Origin: Desulfobulbaceae bacterium
GTDB taxonomy: Bacteria; Desulfobacterota; Desulfobulbia; Desulfobulbales; Desulfobulbaceae
DNA length: 8,573 nucleotides
Direction of reading: 5' to 3'
Assembly (NCBI GenBank): GCA_007121995.1
Contig: SKJK01000354.1
Location: 1 to 8,573 of the forward strand
How positions within the stretch are numbered: position 1 is the first letter of the stretch; the number at the start of each line of letters is the position of its first letter. Positions 1 to 5,912 of the stretch are shown here, piece by piece. Under the pieces are notes generated by a model. That model was given only the letters and a program-made list of their open reading frames with translations, did not search any database and had not been told where the DNA came from. The position numbers and the translations under genes are program-made.

Positions 1-199
1 TCTTGACGGTGACCGCTGTCTCGATGTCGGTTGATGAAACACCACGGTACTCGGTGGAAACAAAAACATTGGGAATGGTGATATCGGGTTCACTTTCCCG
101 AGGCAACACCAGATAACAGTACGTACCGAAAACAAGAATGAGCAGAGCGAGCACCACCACAGTGACGCTGTTCTTAACAGCGGTGTCGGAGATAATCAT
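1..199 (-). CDS. RND efflux transporter, inner-membrane subunit (N-terminal fragment, runs off the left edge)
   Basis: This is the first 66 codons of a protein read leftward out of the window. It begins MIISDTAVKNSVTVVVLALL, with a short cytoplasmic N-terminus and one hydrophobic transmembrane segment (about residues 11-30). A periplasmic stretch follows, with PRESEPDITIPNVFVSTEYRG at about residues 33-53 and an SSTDIETAVT segment. This is the signature start of AcrB/MexB-type resistance-nodulation-division pumps, where 'P..ExP.I..P.v.V...YpGas..eVe..Vt' follows TM1. Such proteins form trimers that use the proton gradient to export hydrophobic compounds or metals through an adaptor and an outer-membrane channel. 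Its ATG (199-197) overlaps the TGA of the upstream adaptor gene in an ATGA, so translation is probably coupled; I see no strong Shine-Dalgarno of its own. The substrate cannot be inferred. The family call is firm although only about 6% of the usual ~1,030 residues is visible. Confidence 0.88.
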   Translation of the reverse strand, partial: MIISDTAVKNSVTVVVLALLILVFGTYCYLVLPRESEPDITIPNVFVSTEYRGVSSTDIETAVTVK

Positions 200-1380
200 A
201 GCAGGCGCTCAGAGGGGTCGGTCATCACCTTGACAACATTGATCTGCTGCCCGTCTTCGACATCACGGTGCCCTTCGACCACCACCCGGTCACCGGGTTG
301 CAGGCCGTCGACGATCTCCACCCGCCACTGCTCGATCACCCCGAGGCGAACCGGTTGTTTGCGCACCGTGTCGCCCTCGGCAATGAAGATAAACTGCTCG
401 TCATTGCGACTGATCACACTGAAAAGCGGTACGCTCAAGGCATCATCGATGCGACGTTTGACGATACGGGCCCGGAAAAACATCCCGGGCAGGATTTCAT
501 AGCCGGGATTCTCCACAGCCAGTTCCAACCGATAGAGATAGGCTCCGGTATCCGGAGCCGGGGCAAGAAAATGAGTTGCACCGACCAGAGCCCTGTTATT
601 GAGTGCCTGGATATGGAGACCAACGCTGTCGATACGGCGCACTGCATCAACATCAGATTCAGGGATACCGACCACAGCTTTGAGCCGATCAATGCGCAGC
701 AGTTCACCCAAAGGGTCACCGATGCTGACAAACAACCCGATCTTGGCATCCAGGCGTTTGACCACCGCATCCATGGGCGCGGTGATGGTACAGCGGTTCA
801 ACCGCAGCCGGGCCTGCTCCATCTCTGCCGTGGCGAGCCGTAACCGCGTCTCGCTGGATTCCAGACCGGCGGTGGAGATGACCTTATCCCTATACATGGT
901 CCGGTTGCGCTCATACTCAGCCATGGCCTGAGCATGTGCGGCCTCAGCAGCATCAAGGGCAAACCGATACTCATCAGGTTCTATCAGGGCCAGGACCTGA
1001 CCCGCCTGGACAAAATCACCCTCCTGCACCCTGACCTCGACCAAGGCCCCGTTTACCTGGGCCATGAGCTCGAGGCTCGTCCAAGGCTCAATAGTCCCCG
1101 GCAGGTTCATGGCATCCTCGATGGGTTCGGGCTGCACCTCGAGCAGCACCGCATTCACCAACACCTTTTCTTCGACGCGGGCGGCCCTCTTTTCCTCCTC
1201 CAAGCGGACTTTTCGATCCTGCACCGCGCCCATCAGGACAACAATAAGGACAATCAGGAGGACCAGAATACAACGGGGCAGGTTTCTCCAGAACATCAAC
1301 AGGAGTCGGCTTTTGAACGTTGGTGGGGATGAGGGATCAGGGGTGTCTTTTTTCATGATCGGCACTTGGTTGGTGTCCAT
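196..1380 (-). CDS. Membrane-fusion / periplasmic adaptor subunit of an RND efflux system (HlyD/AcrA-like)
   Basis: This protein links the inner-membrane RND pump to an outer-membrane channel. Residue numbers here are for the longest reading, which opens at a TTG at 1407. A charged, proline-rich N-terminus leads to one transmembrane anchor (about residues 46-62, CILVLLIVLIVVLMGAV), so it is anchored by a helix rather than as a lipoprotein. A split lipoyl domain follows (about 111-145, with VRVQEGDFVQAGQVLALIEP, and about 206-240, TITAPMDAVVKRLDAKIG). A helical hairpin lies between the halves (about 146-205, rich in Ala and Glu). Beta-barrel and membrane-proximal regions run to the end, with LPGMFFRARI and VVEGHRDVEDGQ. 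The start is uncertain. I chose ATG 1380; the alternatives are TTG 1407 and ATG 1356, and none has a clear Shine-Dalgarno. The gene lies downstream of a tetR-type gene and overlaps the RND gene by 4 nt, making one operon. Confidence 0.9.
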   Translation of the reverse strand: MDTNQVPIMKKDTPDPSSPPTFKSRLLLMFWRNLPRCILVLLIVLIVVLMGAVQDRKVRLEEEKRAARVEEKVLVNAVLLEVQPEPIEDAMNLPGTIEPWTSLELMAQVNGALVEVRVQEGDFVQAGQVLALIEPDEYRFALDAAEAAHAQAMAEYERNRTMYRDKVISTAGLESSETRLRLATAEMEQARLRLNRCTITAPMDAVVKRLDAKIGLFVSIGDPLGELLRIDRLKAVVGIPESDVDAVRRIDSVGLHIQALNNRALVGATHFLAPAPDTGAYLYRLELAVENPGYEILPGMFFRARIVKRRIDDALSVPLFSVISRNDEQFIFIAEGDTVRKQPVRLGVIEQWRVEIVDGLQPGDRVVVEGHRDVEDGQQINVVKVMTDPSERLL

Positions 1381-1439
1381 ACGGAAAGGTGTTAATTCTG
1401 TTGTCAATCAAAGCACGCCTGAGAATATAACAACCTGCA

Positions 1440-1457
1440 TTTAAAATATATTTTAAA
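1440..1457. promoter_or_regulatory. 18-bp perfect AT palindrome, candidate operator or promoter element
   Basis: Positions 1440-1457 read TTTAAAATATATTTTAAA, identical on both strands. It lies between the stop of the TetR-type gene and the start of the adaptor gene. A TATATT element resembling a -10 box lies just downstream on the minus strand (about 1426-1421). TetR-family dimers bind palindromes, so autoregulation of the downstream pump genes is plausible. AT-only palindromes also arise easily by chance, so the role is inference. Confidence 0.3.
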
Positions 1458-1468
1458 AATTTATTTTG

Positions 1469-1491
1469 CCAGTGCACTAAGGAGTCACTGG
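1469..1491 (-). other. Short inverted repeat directly after the tetR-type stop codon
   Basis: CCAGTG (1469-1474) and CACTGG (1486-1491) are perfect 6-bp arms around 11 nt. The repeat begins immediately after the repressor's TGA (1494-1492). On the minus strand the RNA could form a small hairpin, followed after a few bases by an A/T-rich stretch rather than a clean U-tract. It may be a weak terminator, an attenuator or a processing site between the repressor and pump genes. Confidence 0.25.
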
Positions 1492-2130
1492 TCAGAGAGT
1501 CGTTTCGGGAGAGACACTACTTCTGTTGCACCGGGCCAATCCCAGTAACGCCTGCTCAAAAAGACTGTGCAGGGCCATGATGACATCCTCTTCAGTGAGC
1601 AACCGCCTGGTAAACCAGGCCGAGACCACCATGTTGTAGAGGCCGTACAGGTGGCCAAGAACCAGGGTGAGTTCGAGGTCCCGCCGCAACTCTCCCCGTG
1701 CCTGGGCCTGTTTGAGCAGAGGGATCAGCAGAGCGATATATCGTTCATCGAGTTTTCTCGATACTTCGATATCAACGTCCCGGGGATAAAAAGTTTCCCG
1801 CATCAGAATCCGGCCAAACTCGGGATTGTGAAAAATAAACCGAAAATCCTCCCGGTAGATGGCCACCAACCGTTCCAGCAAGGGCATGGCCGGAGTATCG
1901 GTCTCCAGGATCGTGGTACGGGTGATTTCCATCTGCTCTTCGCAGAAGGCGAGAAAAATTTCACTTTTTTTGCGAAAATAGGAATACACGGTCCCCTTGC
2001 CGATACCTGCTGCCCGGGCAAGATCAGCAATGCTGGTCCGCTCGTAGCCTTTGGCGGTGAATAATCGTACAGCCGCCTCAAGGATGGCCATTCTTGTTTT
2101 TCGTTTATGTTGCTCACGTTTTCCGGACAT
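1492..2130 (-). CDS. TetR-family transcriptional repressor, probable regulator of the adjacent RND pump
   Basis: This is a 212-residue DNA-binding protein of typical TetR length. The N-terminal domain has the classic layout: RMAILEAAVRLFTAKGYERT (residues 13-32), then the helix-turn-helix SIADLARAAGIGKGTVYSYF (33-52), followed by KKSEIF. The C-terminal half is helical and variable, as expected for the ligand-binding and dimer domain. The ATG at 2130 was chosen because AGGGAG stands 5 nt upstream. A longer in-frame reading opens with GTG at 2214, but the added 28 residues precede the conserved domain and lack family character. It is on the same strand as the adaptor and RND genes and just upstream of them, which fits a local repressor that is relieved when a pump substrate binds. 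The ligand is unknown. Whether it also acts on the divergent pdxH side is open. Confidence 0.92.
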   Translation of the reverse strand: MSGKREQHKRKTRMAILEAAVRLFTAKGYERTSIADLARAAGIGKGTVYSYFRKKSEIFLAFCEEQMEITRTTILETDTPAMPLLERLVAIYREDFRFIFHNPEFGRILMRETFYPRDVDIEVSRKLDERYIALLIPLLKQAQARGELRRDLELTLVLGHLYGLYNMVVSAWFTRRLLTEEDVIMALHSLFEQALLGLARCNRSSVSPETTL

Positions 2131-2293
2131 ATCACTCCCTGAAAAATTGACCCGAGTCGATTTTCTTACCAAAACCTGGTCACGGAGACAACAAGAATAA
2201 TCTTCAGTGGTCACAGGTACCCCAGCTCTGCTCGGTCGCGACTGTCCGCATCAAAAGGGGATAACGGGCAGCAACGTCTGTACAAATCCGGGA

Positions 2294-2320
2294 CACCTGT
2301 GCCCGCTGATATTACAGGTG
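2294..2320. repeat. 7-bp inverted repeat in the divergent spacer
   Basis: CACCTGT (2294-2300) and ACAGGTG (2314-2320) are perfect complements separated by 13 nt. It lies about 40 bp from the larger palindrome and upstream of the repressor gene. It could be a second regulatory site or an RNA stem in the repressor's leader. There is no U-tract on either strand, so a terminator is unlikely. Confidence 0.3.
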
Positions 2321-2356
2321 CATGGAACACCAAACAGATATAGCCCTGTGACTGGG

Positions 2357-2388
2357 CACGAATAATCGACCACGGTCGATTATTCGTG
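2357..2388. promoter_or_regulatory. Near-perfect 32-bp palindrome, candidate operator
   Basis: The left arm CACGAATAATCGACC (2357-2371) is matched exactly by GGTCGATTATTCGTG (2374-2388), leaving only AC in the centre. Neither strand has a following U-tract, so it does not look like an intrinsic terminator. It sits between two divergent genes, about 20 bp upstream of the -35 box of the putative pdxH promoter and about 230 bp upstream of the tetR-type start. A dimeric or tetrameric repressor site is the simplest reading, with the neighbouring TetR-type protein as first candidate. A genome-wide repeat or a cruciform/hairpin RNA element is the alternative. Confidence 0.5.
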
Positions 2389-2407
2389 TAACAAACACAG
2401 GATGATG

Positions 2408-2436
2408 TTGACCTGATCCCCGGTCCGGCTTATCTT
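2408..2436 (+). promoter_or_regulatory. Sigma70-like promoter for pdxH
   Basis: TTGACC (2408-2413, five of six matches to TTGACA) is followed by exactly 17 nt and TATCTT (2431-2436, four of six matches to TATAAT). Transcription would start near 2443, giving a leader of about 98 nt before the pdxH ATG. The 32-bp palindrome lies just upstream. This was found by eye and is not supported by expression data. Confidence 0.4.
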
Positions 2437-2540
2437 GCAGAGATATGTAGAACCGTTCTGCGTTCGAGCAAGGTGACAAGAACAGCTCATCGTATGCTCA
2501 TAACCAATAAACGGTGCAACGAACCCAGCAACGAGGTGGT

Positions 2541-3179
2541 ATGGACATTGAAGGACTGCGCAAGGACTATTCGAGCCCCATTCTCAGTCGGGACATGCTC
2601 GATCCTGACCCCATCCAGCAATTCGAACGCTGGTTTGCCGATGCCAACACCTCGGGCATGCTCGAACCCAACGCCATGTCGCTGGCCACGGTAGCAGCGG
2701 ACGGCCAGCCCACCCTGCGCACTGTATTGTTGAAATTTTTTGATCACAACGGCTTTGTCTTTTTCACCAACTACGGCAGCCGCAAGGCCAAACAGATTGC
2801 CGGCAACCAGCGGGTGGCTTTGCTGTTTCCCTGGATCAAACTGGAACGCCAAGTTGAGATTATCGGCAGAGCTGAAAAAATCAGCAGTATTGAATCGGCC
2901 CGCTATTTCGCTTCCCGCCCCCGGGAAAGCCAGATAGGTGCCTGGATCTCCCGCCAGAGTACGATGCTGACCTCAAGAAAACTGTTGATGATGGAGCTGG
3001 AAAAGATGAAAGCCAAATTTCTTCATGGAGCAATCCCTCTGCCTGATTTCTGGGGTGGATACCGTGTCTGCCCGACCAGCCTGGAATTCTGGCAGGGACA
3101 AACCAGTCGCCTTCATGATCGGTTTCTCTACACCCGGAGCAACGAGGGTGGTTGGAACCTGCAGCGACTGGCACCCTGA
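2541..3179 (+). CDS. pdxH: Pyridoxamine 5'-phosphate oxidase
   Basis: This FMN-dependent cytoplasmic enzyme oxidises pyridoxamine or pyridoxine 5'-phosphate to pyridoxal 5'-phosphate (vitamin B6 synthesis and salvage). The 212-residue length matches the family (E. coli 218). Recognisable blocks in order are DPIQQFERWFADA (about 23-35), the FMN-binding RTVLLKFFD (60-68), FFTNYGSRKA (74-83), VALLFPWIKLERQVEIIG (92-109), YFASRPRESQIGAW (122-135), PDFWGGYRV (168-176), and the C-terminal substrate-binding RLHDRFLYTR (190-199) ending RLAP. These align closely along the whole length with the E. coli protein as I remember it. The ATG at 2541 has GAGGTGG just upstream; a GTG start at 2514 adds nine residues without family support. 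It lies 51 nt before the glcD-like gene on the same strand, so it may share its transcript. The known enzyme uses O2 as electron acceptor, which is notable if the host is an anaerobe. Confidence 0.96.
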   Translation: MDIEGLRKDYSSPILSRDMLDPDPIQQFERWFADANTSGMLEPNAMSLATVAADGQPTLRTVLLKFFDHNGFVFFTNYGSRKAKQIAGNQRVALLFPWIKLERQVEIIGRAEKISSIESARYFASRPRESQIGAWISRQSTMLTSRKLLMMELEKMKAKFLHGAIPLPDFWGGYRVCPTSLEFWQGQTSRLHDRFLYTRSNEGGWNLQRLAP

Positions 3180-3230
3180 TGATCGCCTCGTCACATCATT
3201 GGATCAAGTCCGTGCCAAAGGAGCCAGACC

Positions 3231-4646
3231 ATGGTCAATGACCACATAGCGCACACGCTGGAAGCCATTGTCGGCCCGAATAATGTCTCGATCCATACCA
3301 CCGATCGGATAACCCATGCCTACGACGCCACCCGACAACAGTTCCTGCCGGATGTTGTTGTTCATGTTGAAAACACAGAACAGGTCAGCCGTATTGTCCG
3401 TTTGGCCCATACCGAAAAAATCCCTATCCTGCCTCGAGGTGCCGGCAGCGGTTTCACTGGTGGCAGCCTGCCGGTGCGGGGCGGCATCGTGCTGGTCCTC
3501 ACCCGAATGAACCGAATTGTTGAGATCGACACCGACAATCTCATCGCCGTGGTGGAGCCCGGCGTGGTCACCGGCCGTCTGCAGGCCGAAGTGGAAAAAC
3601 TGGGTCTGTTCTACCCGCCTGATCCTGCTTCCAAGGATTTTTCCACCCTGGGCGGCAATGTTGCCGAATGCGCCGGCGGGCCTCGCTGTGTAAAATACGG
3701 CGTGACCAGGGATTATGTGCTCGGTCTGGAGGTGGTCCTGCCCTCAGGAGACATTATCCACACCGGCGGGCGAACCATGAAAAATGTGGTCGGCTATGAT
3801 CTCACCCGGCTCTTTGTCGGGTCTGAGGGTACCCTGGGGGTGGTCACCAGGATCATCCTGCGCCTGCTGCCCAAGCCCGAGGCTCGTAAAACCATGCTGG
3901 TCGCCTTTGCCGGCATCGATTGCGCCGCCCAGGCGGTCTCCGCCATCATTCAGGGCAAAATCATCCCCACCACCCTGGAGTTCATGGACGCCTCCGCCAT
4001 TGATTGCGTCCGCCGCACCGCTTCCTTCGATCTACCCGACACCTGCCGAGCCGTACTGATCATCGAAGTGGACGGGGAAGCAGCAGCACTTGACCGGCAG
4101 GTATGTACAATCAGCGAAATCATATCCCCCCTGGGTGTGCTTGCCACCAGGATCGCCGCGACTGCAGCGGAATCCGAGGCCATCTGGCAGGTACGCCGCA
4201 GTGTCAGTGCCAGCCTGCGCTCCCTCAATCCTGACAAATTCAATGAAGACATCGTTGTTCCCCGTTCCAAGGTGCCGGAGATGATCCGCTCTCTGGAGGC
4301 GATCGCAACCCGTTACGGGGTGCCGATCATCAACTTCGGTCATGCCGGTGACGGAAACATTCATGTCAATGTCATGGTGGATCTGGCTCAGAACGGCATG
4401 CGGGAAACAGTGAACCAGGTTCTCGACGAAATTTTCCGTGCGACGATAGACCTGGGCGGCTCGGTGAGCGGTGAACACGGCATCGGCACCGCCAAGGCCC
4501 CTTTCATTGCCATGGAACTTGATCTTGCAACTCTTGCCTGCATGCAGACCATCAAGAAGGCCCTTGATCCCAACAATATCATGAATCCAGGAAAAATATT
4601 TCCCGAATCTGTACGCGAACACGGTGCCCTCTCGCCCCGCCCCTGA
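3231..4646 (+). CDS. glcD: FAD-linked 2-hydroxyacid dehydrogenase, GlcD / D-lactate dehydrogenase type
   Basis: This flavoprotein oxidises a 2-hydroxyacid (glycolate or D-lactate) to the 2-oxoacid and passes electrons to an Fe-S partner. The 471 residues form the usual two-domain enzyme. The N-terminal PCMH-type FAD domain (about 38-215) has ILPRGAGSGFTGGSLP (66-81), VVEPGV (107-112), STLGGNVAECAGG (138-150) and LFVGSEGTLGVVT (194-206). The C-terminal FAD-oxidase domain carries FGHAGDGNIHVNV (369-381), GGSVSGEHGIG (409-419) and LDPNNIMNPGKIF (445-457). His371, His378, Glu415 and His416 are the expected active-site region residues. The ATG has a strong AAAGGAG 7 nt upstream. The next gene is a GlcF-type subunit starting 7 nt after the stop. 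The GlcE subunit that E. coli glycolate oxidase also needs is absent, and a LarA-type racemase follows, so I favour D-lactate or a related D-2-hydroxyacid. The substrate is inference. Confidence 0.93.
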   Translation: MVNDHIAHTLEAIVGPNNVSIHTTDRITHAYDATRQQFLPDVVVHVENTEQVSRIVRLAHTEKIPILPRGAGSGFTGGSLPVRGGIVLVLTRMNRIVEIDTDNLIAVVEPGVVTGRLQAEVEKLGLFYPPDPASKDFSTLGGNVAECAGGPRCVKYGVTRDYVLGLEVVLPSGDIIHTGGRTMKNVVGYDLTRLFVGSEGTLGVVTRIILRLLPKPEARKTMLVAFAGIDCAAQAVSAIIQGKIIPTTLEFMDASAIDCVRRTASFDLPDTCRAVLIIEVDGEAAALDRQVCTISEIISPLGVLATRIAATAAESEAIWQVRRSVSASLRSLNPDKFNEDIVVPRSKVPEMIRSLEAIATRYGVPIINFGHAGDGNIHVNVMVDLAQNGMRETVNQVLDEIFRATIDLGGSVSGEHGIGTAKAPFIAMELDLATLACMQTIKKALDPNNIMNPGKIFPESVREHGALSPRP

Positions 4647-4652
4647 AGTATT

Positions 4653-5912
4653 ATGACTGTCTCACGCCCTCTTGAAAACCTGCGTCACTCTATTGACCAA
4701 TGTGTCCGCTGCGGTGCCTGTCAAGCCCATTGTCCGGTCTATGTGGAGACCTGCCGCGAAAGCTCAGTGGCCCGAGGAAAAATCGCCCTGGCCGAAGCAG
4801 TGCTGACCGGAACCATCGATCTTGAGGAACGGTTGCAGCAAGAAGCGGGACTCTGCTTGCTCTGCGGTTCCTGTGCTGTCAAATGTCCCAACCAGGTTCC
4901 CACCGACGCCATTGTCGCCGCTCTGCGTGCGCAGATCACCGCCACCAAGGGGTTATCATCGCTTGGCCGGGGCGTGGCTATGCTCACCGGTTCCCAACGG
5001 CTGCGGCGGAGCCTCCTGCGGAGCGCGCACCTGCTTGCACCCCTGTTATTTACGAGTATCCCGGCACAGAGCGGCCTGCGCCTGCGTTTCTCTCCGGCCG
5101 CCCTTAAACAACGTGTTCTGCCTACCCTCGCTAAACACTCTCTTTTTGACCGGATACCGGAATTTCTCCGAGGTGATGCAGATAAGCCGGTACTCGGTGT
5201 TTTTGCCGGCTGCGCCCTGACCTATCTGTATCCGGCAACTGGTGCAGCCATGGCTCGCCTGCTCAACCGGTTGGGGTACTCGGTGGCTTTACCCCGGTCC
5301 CAAGGCTGCTGTGGTATGCCGGCCCTTGCTTCCGGAAACCAAGCACTGTTAACCCAATTGACCACAACCAACAGCACGGCCTTCAAGCCGTACGGAGTTG
5401 AGGCCACCATCACCGCCTGCGCCACCTGCCACGGCATGCTTGCCGATCAGACTCCCCCTCCCGAGTCTTCAGCGCCGACGGCAGTTATGGATATCCATGT
5501 TTTCCTTGTTCAGGCAGGTCTGGCAGACACACTGGCCGCCCTGCCAGCATCACCGCACCGCCTCCGGGTCACCTATCACGACCCCTGCCATCTACGTAGT
5601 CGGGGAATTACCCGAGAACCCCGGGCGCTTCTCCAGGCTCTGCCCGGGGTCGAATTAATCGAGATGGAAGGGGCTGAGTTCTGCTGCGGCCTGGGCGGGA
5701 CCTTTGCCGCCGCCCACCCCAAACTCAGCCAGACCATCGGCGACCGCAAACTGGCCGGTTTGCAGGCCAGCAAGGCCTCCATCATTGCCAGCAGTTGTCC
5801 CGGCTGTGTCCTCCAGTTGCAGGATGTCATCACCCGGGCCAATCTGCCGGTCAAAGCGGTCCACACCCTGGATCTCATCGACCAGGCCCTGGCCGGAGAA
5901 GGGCCAGCATGA
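4653..5912 (+). CDS. glcF: GlcF-type Fe-S / CCG-domain subunit of a 2-hydroxyacid dehydrogenase
   Basis: This 419-residue electron-transfer partner of the upstream flavoprotein has two [4Fe-4S] ferredoxin-type motifs near the N-terminus: CVRCGACQAHCP (Cys17, 20, 23, 27) and CLLCGSCAVKCP (Cys68, 71, 74, 78). Two cysteine-rich CCG domains follow. The first has GC at 186-187, GCCGMP (Cys219-220) and CATC (256-259). The second has DPCH (Cys312), FCCGLGG (Cys344-345) and CPGC (382-385). This is the layout of GlcF and related LutA/HdrD-like proteins, which pass electrons from a flavin toward quinones or other membrane carriers. There is no clear transmembrane helix, so it probably acts at the membrane face through partners. 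There is no good Shine-Dalgarno; the ATG stands 7 nt after the glcD-like stop, suggesting translational coupling. Its TGA overlaps the next gene's ATG. The symbol follows family resemblance; lactate rather than glycolate is the more likely substrate. Confidence 0.92.
   Translation: MTVSRPLENLRHSIDQCVRCGACQAHCPVYVETCRESSVARGKIALAEAVLTGTIDLEERLQQEAGLCLLCGSCAVKCPNQVPTDAIVAALRAQITATKGLSSLGRGVAMLTGSQRLRRSLLRSAHLLAPLLFTSIPAQSGLRLRFSPAALKQRVLPTLAKHSLFDRIPEFLRGDADKPVLGVFAGCALTYLYPATGAAMARLLNRLGYSVALPRSQGCCGMPALASGNQALLTQLTTTNSTAFKPYGVEATITACATCHGMLADQTPPPESSAPTAVMDIHVFLVQAGLADTLAALPASPHRLRVTYHDPCHLRSRGITREPRALLQALPGVELIEMEGAEFCCGLGGTFAAAHPKLSQTIGDRKLAGLQASKASIIASSCPGCVLQLQDVITRANLPVKAVHTLDLIDQALAGEGPA

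Larger units (their letters stand above)
2131..2540. other. Divergent intergenic region between the tetR-type gene and pdxH
   Basis: About 410 bp without a credible gene. It holds the tetR-type gene's Shine-Dalgarno (2136-2141 region), two inverted repeats (2294-2320 and 2357-2388) and a sigma70-like promoter toward pdxH (2408-2436). Short reading frames extending into it from both flanking genes use GTG codons and show no conserved content. No tRNA or riboswitch is recognisable to me. Confidence 0.6.

Noticed and set aside
268..843. 191-residue open frame on the plus strand
   Set aside because: It is the complement of the adaptor gene's beta-barrel and lipoyl regions, with no plausible ribosome-binding site or family content.
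2131..2214. GTG-initiated N-terminal extension of the TetR-type protein
   Set aside because: The ATG at 2130 has a good Shine-Dalgarno and gives typical TetR length; the extension has no family character.
2357..2388. 32-bp palindrome as a bidirectional intrinsic terminator
   Set aside because: The two flanking genes point away from it, so no transcript needs ending there, and neither strand has a U-tract after the stem.
4032..4622. 196-residue open frame on the minus strand
   Set aside because: Antisense to the C-terminal FAD-oxidase domain of the GlcD-type gene; no motifs.
5795..5908. Upstream extension of the larA frame
   Set aside because: It would lie wholly within glcF, the 38 added residues are Pro/Gly/His-rich with no LarA resemblance, and the ATG at 5909 gives the normal family start and length.
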